DNA from: Paenibacillus puerhi
GTDB lineage: Bacteria > Bacillota > Bacilli > Paenibacillales > NBRC-103111
Reading direction: 5' to 3'
Length of the DNA: 64,000 nt
Assembly (NCBI RefSeq): GCF_009846885.1
Contig: NZ_WUWM01000003.1
Coordinates: 1 to 64,000 of the forward strand
The notes beneath the pieces were generated by a model, which saw nothing but the letters and a program-made list of their open reading frames with translations, was not told the DNA's origin and ran no database searches. A program made the translations under genes and the position numbers. Position 1 is the first letter of the stretch. Every line of letters starts with the position of its first letter. Shown in pieces: positions 8,139 to 17,482 of this stretch.

Positions 8139-8876
8139 TCAAATGACGCTGTCGCCCATACCGGTATATCCGCCTTGGCCGGCAGCCTGCTGCCCATCGG
8201 CTTGCTCTTGAGCAAGTCGCTTGCCCTCCGCCGCCCACACCAAGCCTCTGCGCATGATTTCCTTGGCCTCAGGGATCTCCAGCACGTCGGCATGATGCCC
8301 GAGCGAGCAATAATAGACGCGCCCTACGCCCCAGCGCTTCGTCCAGACAACAGGCATATCGACAGGCTTATTCAGGCTGTGAGGGCCTGGCGCCAGTGGA
8401 AACCGGGTCGTAGCCAGCACTTCTACCGCCGGATCGACATGCAGATAATACTGCTCGCTAGAAACTTGGAAATTTCCAATTCCCTTCAGTAGGGAACCTT
8501 CGTCATCCTTGATTTCAACCTCATAGTTGACTCCGTCATTGCCCGGATGAGCTACCCAGTTGCCGCCCGTCATAAACTGCCAATCGACGTTCGTGCGGAA
8601 GGAATCGCACATCCCTCCATGGCAGCCTGCGAGGCCAACGCCCGCCTGGACAGCCTCGGACACGTTGCGTACCAGCTCGCCCTTGATCTCGCCCATCGTC
8701 CATACCGGAACGATCAAGTCGAGCGCACGCAGCTTGTCTGCATCGGCAAACGCCTCCAGCGTATCCGAGATCTCGACTTCGAAGTCTTCCTCTTTAAGCA
8801 GGCCGCCCAATAGCTGAGCCACAAGCTCCGGCTCGTGACCGCTCCAGCCGCCCCATACGATCAACGCTTTTTTCAT
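8139..8876 (-). CDS. ThuA-domain protein
   Basis: A 245-residue ThuA (trehalose-utilization-like) protein with a class I glutamine amidotransferase-like fold. Visible: the start [37 protein letters not shown] around the position of the nucleophile elbow, and a late [14 protein letters not shown]. ThuA proteins accompany Gfo/Idh/MocA enzymes and take part in oxidation and isomerisation of disaccharides to 3-keto sugars. I chose ATG 8876, 8 bases after GGAGG; the ATG two codons earlier is too close to it. The extreme C-terminus is glutamine/glycine-rich. It sits between two Gfo/Idh/MocA genes in one operon. Confidence 0.88.
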   Translation of the reverse strand: MKKALIVWGGWSGHEPELVAQLLGGLLKEEDFEVEISDTLEAFADADKLRALDLIVPVWTMGEIKGELVRNVSEAVQAGVGLAGCHGGMCDSFRTNVDWQFMTGGNWVAHPGNDGVNYEVEIKDDEGSLLKGIGNFQVSSEQYYLHVDPAVEVLATTRFPLAPGPHSLNKPVDMPVVWTKRWGVGRVYYCSLGHHADVLEIPEAKEIMRRGLVWAAEGKRLAQEQADGQQAAGQGGYTGMGDSVI

Positions 8877-8992
8877 GTTCATTTCCTCCGTTCGTATATG
8901 CAGCGGGGAATGCACGGAAGCCCATGCGTCCCCCGAAGTCCTATCCCTTGGCTGATCTTCCGTCAGGCGCTCCTACCATCGCCGCAGCGGAC

Positions 8993-10159
8993 CTACAGTT
9001 CGTCGACGCTTACCCAGCGGCGTTCCTGAATGGACAGCTCCACCGCCTCCAGCACCTGCTGGCATTTCACTCCATCCTTAAAGTTCGGCACCGGCTGCCG
9101 ATCCTCCTCCAGCGCATTCATCAGCTCCAGCACCTCATGAATGAACGTATGTTCATACCCGATCGTATGGCCGGGCGGCCACCAGGCTTCACTGTAAGCA
9201 TGGGCCGGATCGGTTGCCAGCACGCGCCGGAAGCCCTGAACATCGTCCGCATCGTCGGTGAAGTAGACCTGAAGCTCATTCATCCGTTCGAAATCAAACT
9301 TCACGCTGCCCTTGCTGCCATTGATCTCGAATGAATTCGTGCAGCGGTGGCCCGGCGCGAAGCGCGTCGCCTCGAAGCTGCCCAGCGCCCCGAAGGCGAA
9401 TCTGGCCAGAAACAGCGTCGCATCGTCAACCGTCACCGCGCCGCGCGGAGCATCCTTGCTTCCTTTGGCGCTCAGCCCCTCCATCGATTCCGGAAGCGGC
9501 CGTTCCTTAACGAACGTTTCGCTCATGCCGATCACTTCGGTCAGATCCCCTACGAGGAAGTGGGCCAGATCGATCAGATGCGCGCCCAGATCTCCGTGCG
9601 AACCCGAGCCGGCTACTTCCTTCTGAAGCCTCCATACGAGCGGAAAGTCAGGGTCGACGATCCAGTCTTGGAGAAACCAGGCGCGGAAATGGTAAATTTG
9701 ACCGAGACGCCCTTCCTCCACCAGCTTCTTCGCAAGCTGCACCGCCGGTGCAAACCGATAATTGAAGCCGATCATATGCTTGACGCCCGCCTCTTCAGCG
9801 GCCTGCAGCATCTCCCGGCTGTCCGCCAGCGTTAAGGCAAGCGGTTTCTCGCAGAACAGATGCTTCCCTGCCTTCGCCGCGGCCAGAGCTATTTCCTTGT
9901 GCGCGTCGCTTGGCGCATTGATATCGATCAGGTCGATATCGTCCCTCTCCAGCAATTCCCTCCAGTCCGTCACATAACCGTCCCAGCCGAACTGCTTGGC
10001 GGCAAGAGCGACATTTCGCTCGTCCCGTCCACAGATGGCAGTCATCGCAGGCTTAGTCGCTTGCGGGAAAAACATCGGCAGATCGCGATAAGCATGACTA
10101 TGCGCTTTTCCCATAAACTTGTAGCCGACCATACCAACCGAGATGCGTTTTTCATTCAT
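8993..10159 (-). CDS. Gfo/Idh/MocA-family oxidoreductase (2)
   Basis: A 388-residue sugar-type dehydrogenase, first gene of the operon. The Rossmann loop is VGMVGYKFMGKAHSHAYRD, a variant in which GYKFMG replaces the usual GxGxxG, as seen in one clade of this family. CEKPLAL carries the catalytic Lys, and GSGSHGDLGAHLIDL has the conserved Asp/His pair. Start ATG 10159 follows GGGAGGAATGGCTCT; the longer upstream frame has no start signal. An intergenic gap of 116 bp separates it from the ThuA gene. The substrate is probably a sugar or cyclitol; this is inference from family and neighbours. Confidence 0.88.
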   Translation of the reverse strand: MNEKRISVGMVGYKFMGKAHSHAYRDLPMFFPQATKPAMTAICGRDERNVALAAKQFGWDGYVTDWRELLERDDIDLIDINAPSDAHKEIALAAAKAGKHLFCEKPLALTLADSREMLQAAEEAGVKHMIGFNYRFAPAVQLAKKLVEEGRLGQIYHFRAWFLQDWIVDPDFPLVWRLQKEVAGSGSHGDLGAHLIDLAHFLVGDLTEVIGMSETFVKERPLPESMEGLSAKGSKDAPRGAVTVDDATLFLARFAFGALGSFEATRFAPGHRCTNSFEINGSKGSVKFDFERMNELQVYFTDDADDVQGFRRVLATDPAHAYSEAWWPPGHTIGYEHTFIHEVLELMNALEEDRQPVPNFKDGVKCQQVLEAVELSIQERRWVSVDEL

Positions 10160-10292
10160 AGAGCCATTCCTCCCGGAAAATAATCTCAGATCAAATTGCA
10201 CGTTGTACAGGTAGAGCAGCATTTTATGTACGCGCGTTCATTTTCTCACCGAAGGGAGGTATTGTCAATGGTTTTTTATTAGCTTACGGCCA

Positions 10293-10330
10293 AAGCCCGC
10301 AAGCTCCTCCTCGGGACTTGCGGGCTGGCG
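10293..10330 (-). terminator. Hairpin between oxidase and Gfo/Idh/MocA genes
   Basis: AAGCCCGCAAG (10293-10303) pairs with CTTGCGGGCT (10317-10326); on the minus strand CTTTGGCC follows, so the U-tract is weak. It lies just downstream of the oxidase stop at 10360. Confidence 0.5.
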
Positions 10331-10359
10331 TGGGCATCGGTTAGGAACTCCAGCTTCGG

Positions 10360-11526
10360 TCAGCCCGGGCCGAATCTGCCAAGGGCAAATGGCGACAGAT
10401 CCGACTTCGGGTCGATGCCCGTCAACAGATCGGCGGCAATTTCTCCTACCGTGCTTGCAAACTTGAAGCCATGGCCGGAGAAGCCGCCTGCAATGACGAT
10501 GTTCGCATGCTTGGGATGCCGGTCGAGGATAAAATGCTCATCCGGTGTGATCTCGTATTTGCAAACGGCACCGCGCAGCAGCCGTCCGGCTGCTTGGGGG
10601 AAGAACGTCGCAAGACCTTCCCTCAGCTCCGCCTCATCCGCTGCATCATGCCCGAACGGCTCGAACGGCTGTCCCGGCGACCACTCCTGTCCGCCGTCGT
10701 GACGACCGATCTTGACCCCTGAGCCGTTCTCGCTCGGAAAGCCATAGTAGCCGCTTCCCTTGCCATCGGTTACCGTAAAGCCCGGGAAATGCGAACCGGC
10801 GTATAGCGCATCCGGAGCCTCGAACCAAGCGACCGCTTTGCGTACCGGGCGAATAGGCAATGGCGGCAAGCCCGTCAGCGCGCCGAACCAAGCACCCACG
10901 CTTAACACCGCCTGCCCTGCGGTAAATGTACCGGCGCTCGTCCGCCCCGTCACGGCGCCAGCCGCATCGGCGCCAATGCCGGTAACCACAGTATGGGGCA
11001 GCAGTACAGCCCCCAAGGCCAGTGCCTGCCTGCGGTAGGCGCGGAGGCAGGCCTCGCTGAGCAGGTAACCGGCATCGCGCTCATACAAGCCGGCATAGCC
11101 TGGCGGTACGGCAATCCCCGGCCAGCGGGCCCTAATCTCAGCGGCGGACAGCGACTCGGCGTAGAGCCCGTACCGCTGGGCACGCTCCCTTTTCTCCGCA
11201 AGCATCGGAAGCGCCTCGGGGCCAAGGTTAAGCACCCCTGAACGGACAAGCAGCCGCTCGCCGCTTACCTCCTCCAGCTCCGTCCACAGCAGGTCGGATC
11301 TTAGCGCCATCTCCGTATACGCGGAGTTGCCGGGATAAGCATGGCGGATCAGCCTTGTCTCGCCATGATGGCTTCCTCCCGTATGCGGCGGATCGAACCG
11401 GTCGATCAGCAGCACGCGAAGATTTCTTTGGGACAAATAGTAGCCCGCACTCATCCCCATGGAGCCGGCTCCGACGATAATCACATCATAGGTTGTTCGG
11501 ATGGCGATCCCCCACTTTCTAATCAT
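10360..11526 (-). CDS. Monomeric sarcosine oxidase / N-methyl-L-tryptophan oxidase family flavoenzyme
   Basis: A 388-residue FAD-dependent amine oxidase of the MSOX/SolA family, which oxidises secondary N-methyl amines such as sarcosine to release formaldehyde and H2O2. The FAD-binding loop is DVIIVGAGSMGMSAGYYL near the N-terminus. GGSHHGETRLIRHAYP matches the family's second conserved block, and VCKYEITPDEHFILD contains the cysteine that binds FAD covalently. The end, AGGFSGHGFKFA, is the closing family motif. Full length. The start ATG 11526 has no clear ribosome binding site, so the N-terminal ten residues are uncertain. It is flanked by terminators and looks monocistronic. Confidence 0.88.
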   Translation of the reverse strand: MIRKWGIAIRTTYDVIIVGAGSMGMSAGYYLSQRNLRVLLIDRFDPPHTGGSHHGETRLIRHAYPGNSAYTEMALRSDLLWTELEEVSGERLLVRSGVLNLGPEALPMLAEKRERAQRYGLYAESLSAAEIRARWPGIAVPPGYAGLYERDAGYLLSEACLRAYRRQALALGAVLLPHTVVTGIGADAAGAVTGRTSAGTFTAGQAVLSVGAWFGALTGLPPLPIRPVRKAVAWFEAPDALYAGSHFPGFTVTDGKGSGYYGFPSENGSGVKIGRHDGGQEWSPGQPFEPFGHDAADEAELREGLATFFPQAAGRLLRGAVCKYEITPDEHFILDRHPKHANIVIAGGFSGHGFKFASTVGEIAADLLTGIDPKSDLSPFALGRFGPG

Positions 11527-11727
11527 GTTTTGTTCTATATTTAGCGATAAATCATCCTAAGCAGCGGCCACACCAACCCGCACGCGCTCGTCGTGTGCGG
11601 TCGGTTGCTTTCCGTTCGACAGCGCACTCGTGGCGCTGTCCGCAGTCGATCTCCGGATGTCCGTTGATCTCCTTCGATGATCGCCGATAGACCGGGATTA
11701 AGCCCGACAAGGCAGGGAAGCAAATAA

Positions 11728-11767
11728 GGCTGCCGGCAAGCAGGGTTCCCCCTGCGAGCAAGCAGCC
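11728..11767 (-). terminator. Intrinsic terminator of the 24-12 kb cluster
   Basis: On the minus strand GGCTGC...CGCAGGG GGAA CCCTGC...GGCAGCC forms a long imperfect stem followed by TTATTTGCTT. It lies 10 bp past the M20 stop codon. The 200-bp gap beyond it to the oxidase start shows nothing else clear. Confidence 0.6.
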
Positions 11768-11776
11768 GTCTTGCCT

Positions 11777-12961
11777 TTATCCGACAGCAGCGCCGGTCAG
11801 CTTACGACCGCGCTCCAAGGCCAGATGGGCCGTACGCGCAAACAATGCCGCCGCAGGCACGAGCGCCTCCTCGTTCAACGTGAATTTCGGATGATGCCAT
11901 TCCTCCGTGCCTTCCGTACCCATCCAGATAAAGCACCCGGGAATCTTCTCCTGATAGTGGGCGAAGTCTTCCCCACCGGCCGACGGCAACGCATCCGTCA
12001 CCGTCAAGCCGATGGACTCGGCCGCTTCCCGGACGATCCCTACCGCCTCCTCGTCATTGTGTACGCTAGGAATACCTGCGAACCAGCTCAGCTCGATCCG
12101 GGCCCCGTATCCGCCCGCGATGCCGGAGGCTATCCGCTCCAGCAGCTTCGGGATCTGCGCGCGCACCTCGGGGCGGAACGTCCGCACGGTGCCGTCCAGC
12201 ACGGCCTCGTCGGGGATCACGTTCCAACTCGTGCCCGCATGGAAGCTGCACACGCTTAGCACGGCCGAGTCGAACGGGCTGATGCTGCGGCTTATCGCCG
12301 TCTGCAGCCCGCCGACGATGGCGCTGGCGGCGACGATCGGATCGATCGCTGCATCCGGGATCGCGGCATGCCCGCCTTTGCCGGACACCTTGATCCTGAA
12401 GCCGTCGACGCTGGCCATGAGCGCGCCCGGCTTGAGCCCGATCGTGCCTACCGGCAGGTCGGGCTTGTTGTGCATGCCGAAGATGGCTTGCACGCCGTCG
12501 AGCGCCCCCGCATCCAGCATCGCCTTCGCGCCGATGCCCTTTTCCTCGCCCGGCTGGAAGAGCAGCCGCACCCTTCCCTGCAGCAGATGCCTGTAACGCT
12601 GCAGTAAAATCGCGGAGCCGAGTATGGCCGAGGTGTGGAAATCATGTCCGCAGGCATGCATCTTCCCCTCGAGCTCGGAAGCGAAAGGCAATCCGGTTTC
12701 TTCCATTATAGGCAGAGCGTCGATATCCGCCCGCAGCGCAACCGTCGGCCCGGGGCCTGCCCCCTCGATCTCGGCCAGCACGCCTACCCGCAGCGCCAGC
12801 GGCAGCACCTTGATCCCTTCCTCCGCAAGCGCCTCGCGGATTTTGCGGGTCGTTTCCACCTCCTGCATCGACAGCTCAGGGAAGCGGTGCAGCTCGCGGC
12901 GGAACTCCACCAGCCGGGCCCGAAGCCCTTCCGCTTCTTCCAGCAAAGCTTCAGTAGTCAT
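11777..12961 (-). CDS. M20-family amidohydrolase (N-acyl amino acid / S-conjugate deacylase)
   Basis: A 394-residue metallopeptidase of the M20D hippurate-hydrolase/AmaA/YxeP type, which removes N-acyl groups from amino acids. Metal-site motifs are ALRADIDALP, HACGHDFHT, QPGEEKGIGA and GMHN, with the dimerisation domain in the middle (SGKGGHAAIPDAAIDP) and SAGGEDFAHY near the end. In Bacillus, the YxeP homologue (SndB) deacetylates N-acetyl-S-alkylcysteines in sulfur recovery. Here it ends a long minus-strand cluster with two flavin monooxygenases and importers, so a similar role is the best guess. Start ATG 12961 follows GGAG. Confidence 0.88.
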   Translation of the reverse strand: MTTEALLEEAEGLRARLVEFRRELHRFPELSMQEVETTRKIREALAEEGIKVLPLALRVGVLAEIEGAGPGPTVALRADIDALPIMEETGLPFASELEGKMHACGHDFHTSAILGSAILLQRYRHLLQGRVRLLFQPGEEKGIGAKAMLDAGALDGVQAIFGMHNKPDLPVGTIGLKPGALMASVDGFRIKVSGKGGHAAIPDAAIDPIVAASAIVGGLQTAISRSISPFDSAVLSVCSFHAGTSWNVIPDEAVLDGTVRTFRPEVRAQIPKLLERIASGIAGGYGARIELSWFAGIPSVHNDEEAVGIVREAAESIGLTVTDALPSAGGEDFAHYQEKIPGCFIWMGTEGTEEWHHPKFTLNEEALVPAAALFARTAHLALERGRKLTGAAVG

Positions 12962-12975
12962 AGCATGGCTCTCCT

Positions 12976-13449
12976 TTAGGTTATAGCCTGTTTAATGCGG
13001 TCGATCTGCGCCAGATGGACGTGGACATGATCGACAAAGGCTTGTAGAAGCCCGGCTAACGTGAACGTTTTCCCCTTCGCATTCACACCGGTGCGGCTAA
13101 AATACTCGGCGGGAATACGTCGCAGCAGCAGCGTATTATAGACCAGCAGAGCCTCGTAGACGGCAAAGAGATCGGCCGCTTCGCTCTCATTCGCCCGGGT
13201 GCGGCTCACCCACGGGTCCTGGTCGAACGGCGGAAGCTTGGCCTCCTCCTCGGAAATGATCTGCCGGATTCGAAAACTGGTCACGATCTGATGATCGGTC
13301 AGGTGGGACAGTACCTCCGTGGCACTCCATTTATCAGGAGCGGGCTTGCGCTTCAACTGCTCCGCACTCCAGCCTTGAACGGCATGCTTCAGCAGCTGCA
13401 AGGTCCCTTCGTAAGGCTGTAAATCGATCGTTTGTGGACTTTGGCTCAT
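12976..13449 (-). CDS. DinB-superfamily protein
   Basis: A 157-residue DinB/YfiT-like four-helix-bundle protein. The metal-binding histidines of the family are recognisable: LSHLTDHQ near residue 50, and FVDHVHVHLAQ near the C-terminus. Members are often thiol-dependent (bacillithiol/mycothiol) S-transferases or related enzymes; this could fit the thiol chemistry suggested by its neighbours, but that is inference. It sits 14 bp upstream of the M20 deacylase gene in the same direction, so co-transcription is likely. ATG 13449 is preceded by GAGGCTTAAAG. Confidence 0.82.
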   Translation of the reverse strand: MSQSPQTIDLQPYEGTLQLLKHAVQGWSAEQLKRKPAPDKWSATEVLSHLTDHQIVTSFRIRQIISEEEAKLPPFDQDPWVSRTRANESEAADLFAVYEALLVYNTLLLRRIPAEYFSRTGVNAKGKTFTLAGLLQAFVDHVHVHLAQIDRIKQAIT

Positions 13450-13501
13450 CTTTAAGCCTCCTCAATCTCATCGTTTTATCGTCTTCAGTCCGCCAGGCAG
13501 C

Positions 13502-14254
13502 CTAGATCACATAGCTCCAATCCGGCGTAATCCGCTTCAGAAACTGCCGGGTGCGCTCTTCCTTGGGACGGGTGAACAGCTCCTCCGGCTCTCCCTGCTC
13601 CACGATCACGCCGCCGTCCATGAACACGACCTGGCTGGCGACTTCGCGGGCAAACGCCATTTCGTGCGTCACGATAATCATGGTCACTCCCTCGCGCGCA
13701 ATGCTGCGGATGACCGTCAGCACCTCGCCCACCAGCTCGGGATCCAGCGCCGAGGTGGGCTCATCGAGCAGAATAACCTCCGGATTCAGCACGAGCGCCC
13801 GCGCGATGCCGACCCGCTGCTGCTGTCCGCCGGACAGCTGGCTCGGATAGGCGTCGAGCTTGGCCGACAGCCCAACTTTGTCGAGTACGGCGATGCTCCT
13901 TGCCTTGGCTTCTTCCTTAGGCACCTTCTGGGCGACGAGCAGACCTTCCATCACATTCTCCAGTACCGTCTTGTGTCGAAATAAATTATACTGCTGGAAC
14001 ACCATCGCCGTCTTGCGGCGCAGCTTCAAAATGTCGCGTTTGCCCGGATGCCTGCAGTCGACGGCAAAGTCCCCGATGGACACCACCCCATCCCCCGGCT
14101 TTTCCAGGAAATTGACGCAGCGGAGCAGTGTTGTTTTGCCCGACCCGCTTGGGCCGAGGATGGCGACGACATCCCCTTTTTCGACGGTAAGGTCGATGCC
14201 CTTCAGCACCTCCTGCTTGCCGAACGATAGGCGAATATTGGTCAGCTTGATCAT
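13502..14254 (-). CDS. Polar amino acid ABC transporter ATPase (TcyN/YxeO type), orphan
   Basis: A 250-residue ATP-binding subunit of the PAAT amino-acid uptake family. Walker A GPSGSGKT (about 34-41), Q-loop VFQQYNLF, signature [15 protein letters not shown], Walker [15 protein letters not shown] and the H-loop VTHEMAFA are all intact. The closest functional types are the cystine and S-modified cysteine importers TcyN and YxeO. No partner permease or binding protein of this family is in the window: it is 21 bp downstream of a peptide-type ABC system of another family. It might energise a distant permease or be a relic of a lost transporter. Confidence 0.85.
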   Translation of the reverse strand: MIKLTNIRLSFGKQEVLKGIDLTVEKGDVVAILGPSGSGKTTLLRCVNFLEKPGDGVVSIGDFAVDCRHPGKRDILKLRRKTAMVFQQYNLFRHKTVLENVMEGLLVAQKVPKEEAKARSIAVLDKVGLSAKLDAYPSQLSGGQQQRVGIARALVLNPEVILLDEPTSALDPELVGEVLTVIRSIAREGVTMIIVTHEMAFAREVASQVVFMDGGVIVEQGEPEELFTRPKEERTRQFLKRITPDWSYVI

Positions 14255-14275
14255 AGCGAGCGGATGCCTCCTTGC

Positions 14276-16354
14276 TTATAGGGGATAGTGGCACGCGGCC
14301 CAATGTCCTTGGCCGATCTCGTGCCAGGCCGGCTGCTCCTCCCGGCATCGGGGCCCGGCAGCCGGGCAGCGGGTATGAAACCGGCAGCCTGAAGGCGGAT
14401 TCGCCGGGGACGGAATCTCGCCCGGCAGGGAGATGCGCGCTCGCCGCCGTTCGGGATCAGACTGCGGGATCGAAGCGATCAAGGCCCTTGTATAAGGATG
14501 GGCCGGACGGCGGAATAGCTCCTCGCTTGGAGCGATCTCCACCAGCTTGCCCAGGTACATCACCCCGATGCGGTCCGAAATATGGCGCACAATATTCAGC
14601 CCGTGCGCGATGAACAAATAAGTCAGACCGAGCCGCTGCTGCAGGTCCTGGAGCAGATTGACGATCTGCGCCTGTACGGACACGTCGAGCGCAGAGACCG
14701 CCTCGTCGGCCAGAATAAATCGGGGCCGCAGTGCGATCGCGCGAGCGATCCCGATACGCTGACGCTGACCGCCGGAGAATTCATGCGGATAGCGCCCATA
14801 CAGCGCGGGGTCCAGGCCGACGTCGGCCAGCAGCTCCTCTACGCGCAGACGCTTCTCCCGGGCCGTCAGCTTCTCATGCACGTCCAGCGGCTCTCCGATA
14901 ATATCGCCTATCCTCCAGCGCGGATTGAGCGAGCCATACGGGTCCTGAAAGATGATCTGCATATCCCTCCGGGCATCACGCAGCATCTTTCCGTTCCTGG
15001 CGGACAGCTCCTGCCCGCGGAAAAACACCTGCCCTGCCGTAGCGGGCTCCAGCTGCAGCAGAACACGGCCAAGCGTGGACTTGCCGCTGCCCGACTCGCC
15101 GACCAAGCCGAATGTCTCCCCTTCCTCGATGAAGAAGGATACGTCGTCAACGGCCCGTATCGCCTTCCGCGCTTGCGCTAGCGCAAGCGGCCCTCCCTTC
15201 ACCGGGTAATATTTGCTTAAGCCTCTAACCTCGAATAAAGGGAGACGGCCTGCCCTCGCTTCCGTCCGCTGCACGAGAGCAGATTCGACCGATCCCGCTT
15301 CTCGATCAGCCGAACCCGGTAACCCGGCGTCGATGCCCTTCTGTTCTGCCCTCTTCTCCTTGGCGGCAGCGTCCGCCTCTCCGGCCGTGCCCGCATGCCA
15401 GCAGGCCACCTGCCTGCCTTCTATCTCCTCCAGCTCCGGTACGCTGCTGGCGCATATCGGAGTCGCAGACGGACAGCGCGGATGAAACCGGCATCCCGTA
15501 GGCAGAGAGGACAGGCTCGGTATAGCCCCTTGGATCGAATACAGCCTGGAGTCCCGCCGGGTATCCAGCGTCGTCACGGACTGCAGCAGTCCTTGGGTAT
15601 ACGGATGCAGCGGACGGCGGAACAGCTCCCGCGCCGGCGCCTGCTCCACGATCCGGCCGGCATACATGACCACGATGCGATCGGCGATCTCGGCAGCAAC
15701 GCCAAGGTCATGCGTGATAAGCAGAATCGACATGCCATATTCCTCCTTCAGTTCCTGAAGCAGTTGGAGGATTTGAGCCTGTATCGTTACGTCGAGCGCC
15801 GTCGTCGGCTCATCGGCAATCAGCAGCTCGGGCCCGCATGCAAGCGCCATGGCGATCATGGCCCGCTGCAGCATCCCTCCCGACAGCTCGCCGGGATACT
15901 GCTTCATCCGCAGCTCCGGCTCGGGGATGCCGACTCGGCGCAGCAAGCTGACCGCGTGAGCGGACGCGTCCGACCTACCGATGCGAATATGCCTGACGAT
16001 GACATCGACGATCTGGCTGCCTATCGTAAAAACCGGATCGAACGCGGCCATCGGCTCCTGGAAGACCATCGACATTTTTTTGCCTCGCAGCTTGCTGACC
16101 TTCTCCTGAGAAAGCGAAGTCAGCTCCTCGCCGCCGAGCCGGATCGCCCCTCCGGAAATGACGCCGTTCTCGTAGTCGATCAGTCGCATAATCGCCTTGG
16201 AGGTGATCGTCTTGCCGCTGCCGGACTCTCCCACCAGGCAGACTGTCTCTCCTGGGTGGAGCTGCAGCGACAAATCGGATATTGCGGTCAGCGTTCCTCG
16301 GTCTGTTTTGAAATCAACGGTCAAATGCTCGATGTCGAGCAGCGGCTTTGCCAT
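14276..16354 (-). CDS. Fused double ATPase of a peptide/glutathione ABC importer (GsiA-like)
   Basis: A 692-residue protein with two ABC ATPase domains of the Dpp/Opp type joined by a charged linker (about residues 320-375). Domain 1 has [23 protein letters not shown] and [12 protein letters not shown]; domain 2 has [23 protein letters not shown] and [10 protein letters not shown]. Both end in the oligopeptide-type Cys cluster ([30 protein letters not shown]). The second H-loop reads [11 protein letters not shown], with Gly after His instead of the usual Asp. It is encoded just downstream of the two permeases and binding protein, giving a full importer. Fusion of both ATPases is as in GsiA for glutathione. 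Start ATG 16354 has GGAGG. Confidence 0.9.
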   Translation of the reverse strand: MAKPLLDIEHLTVDFKTDRGTLTAISDLSLQLHPGETVCLVGESGSGKTITSKAIMRLIDYENGVISGGAIRLGGEELTSLSQEKVSKLRGKKMSMVFQEPMAAFDPVFTIGSQIVDVIVRHIRIGRSDASAHAVSLLRRVGIPEPELRMKQYPGELSGGMLQRAMIAMALACGPELLIADEPTTALDVTIQAQILQLLQELKEEYGMSILLITHDLGVAAEIADRIVVMYAGRIVEQAPARELFRRPLHPYTQGLLQSVTTLDTRRDSRLYSIQGAIPSLSSLPTGCRFHPRCPSATPICASSVPELEEIEGRQVACWHAGTAGEADAAAKEKRAEQKGIDAGLPGSADREAGSVESALVQRTEARAGRLPLFEVRGLSKYYPVKGGPLALAQARKAIRAVDDVSFFIEEGETFGLVGESGSGKSTLGRVLLQLEPATAGQVFFRGQELSARNGKMLRDARRDMQIIFQDPYGSLNPRWRIGDIIGEPLDVHEKLTAREKRLRVEELLADVGLDPALYGRYPHEFSGGQRQRIGIARAIALRPRFILADEAVSALDVSVQAQIVNLLQDLQQRLGLTYLFIAHGLNIVRHISDRIGVMYLGKLVEIAPSEELFRRPAHPYTRALIASIPQSDPERRRARISLPGEIPSPANPPSGCRFHTRCPAAGPRCREEQPAWHEIGQGHWAACHYPL

Positions 16355-16425
16355 AAGCTAGCACCTCCGGTTGTATACAGCAGCCTGGGGCTCGATGCGG
16401 AGCTCGGATCTTACGACTATTCTCC

Positions 16426-17325
16426 TTACCATCGGCTTCGTTTCGGATCAAGCGCATCCCTCAGCCGGTCTCCGACCAAGTTGATAGCCAGCACCAGCAC
16501 GGTGATGGCTAATCCCGGAAACGTTGCGATCCACCAGGCCACCGTAATATAGCCTCGCCCTTGCGACAGCAGCGTCCCCCAATCGGGAACCTCCTTCAAA
16601 ACCCCCAGCCCGAGAAAGCTCAGCGAGCTGGCGACCAGGATGGACGAGGCGATCCCGATCGTCGCCATGACCAGCAGCGGCGATAGCGAATTGGGCAGCA
16701 CATGCCGCACATAGATACGCAGATGGCTCGCACCGATCGAGCGGGCCGCCGTTACATACGGCCGCCCCTTGACCGCAAGCACCTGGCCCCGCATGACGCG
16801 GGCATACCGCGGGATGGCCGCGATACTGACAGCCAATACGATATTGAACAGACTGGGTCCCAATGCCGCTGCTATGGCAAGCGCCAGCAGCAGGCTCGGG
16901 ATCGTCATCAGGACATCGACAATCCGCATCGTCACTTTGTCCGTGACGCCGCCCGCATAGGCTGACAAGCTGCCGGCGATGCCGCCTGCCAGGCCGCCGA
17001 GGATGACCGAGGTCAGCCCGATAAGCAGCGAATCCCGGCTGCCGTGAATAACTAGGCTGAGCACATCCCGGCCGAAGTAATCGGTTCCGAGCCAATGTCC
17101 TGCGCTGGGCGGACGCAATATTTCATCCGTGCGCATATCCGTAGGCGCATAGGGAGCGATCCAGGATGGAACTGCCGCGCAGGCCGCGATCAAGGCCACG
17201 ATCAGCAGCGCGGCATAGAAGAAGCCGTCCGAGACTGGAAGCCGCCGCACTCCCAGCCTGAGCGGAAGCAAGGAGTAGAGCCTTCTCCGGCCCCACCCCT
17301 GCTCCGCAGCGACCGTATTTTTCAT
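16426..17325 (-). CDS. Peptide-type ABC permease (DppC/GsiD-like)
   Basis: A 299-residue inner-membrane permease with an N-terminal membrane segment (residues about 34-55), the OppC-type periplasmic loop ending GTDYFGRDVLS, and about five further helices. The EAA-type loop that contacts the ATPase is AARSIGASHLRIYVRHVLPN. The C-terminus DRLRDALDPK is characteristic of DppC/OppC proteins. It forms a heterodimer with the permease encoded at 17483-18409; between the two genes lies a three-copy 40-bp repeat. GGAGGAAACCCA precedes ATG 17325. Confidence 0.9.
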   Translation of the reverse strand: MKNTVAAEQGWGRRRLYSLLPLRLGVRRLPVSDGFFYAALLIVALIAACAAVPSWIAPYAPTDMRTDEILRPPSAGHWLGTDYFGRDVLSLVIHGSRDSLLIGLTSVILGGLAGGIAGSLSAYAGGVTDKVTMRIVDVLMTIPSLLLALAIAAALGPSLFNIVLAVSIAAIPRYARVMRGQVLAVKGRPYVTAARSIGASHLRIYVRHVLPNSLSPLLVMATIGIASSILVASSLSFLGLGVLKEVPDWGTLLSQGRGYITVAWWIATFPGLAITVLVLAINLVGDRLRDALDPKRSRW

Positions 17326-17336
17326 TGGGTTTCCTC

Positions 17337-17456
17337 CTCCAAGCCTTCCGAAGGAAAGCTACTTCGTAAGCATAGGCTCCAAGCTTTCCGCAGGAAAGCT
17401 GCTTCGTCAGCATAAGCTCCAAGCTTTCCGAAGGAAAGCTGCTTCATCAGCACGAT
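17337..17456. repeat. Three tandem 40-bp repeats with internal hairpins
   Basis: Three consecutive 40-bp units begin at 17337, 17377 and 17417, each starting CTCCAAGC and containing AGCTTTCCGAAGGAAAGCT or a close variant, which folds as a 7-bp hairpin, then GCTTCRTMAGCA. The units differ at only a few positions. They fill almost the whole gap between the two permease genes. Confidence 0.85.
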
Positions 17457-17482
17457 CTACCACTCGCCCCAGGCCGGCTCCG

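Noticed and set aside
6956-8146. 396-codon plus-strand ORF antisense to the Gfo/Idh/MocA gene
   Set aside because: A mirror of GC-rich coding on the other strand; no start signal, no domain, and it begins inside the terminator hairpin.
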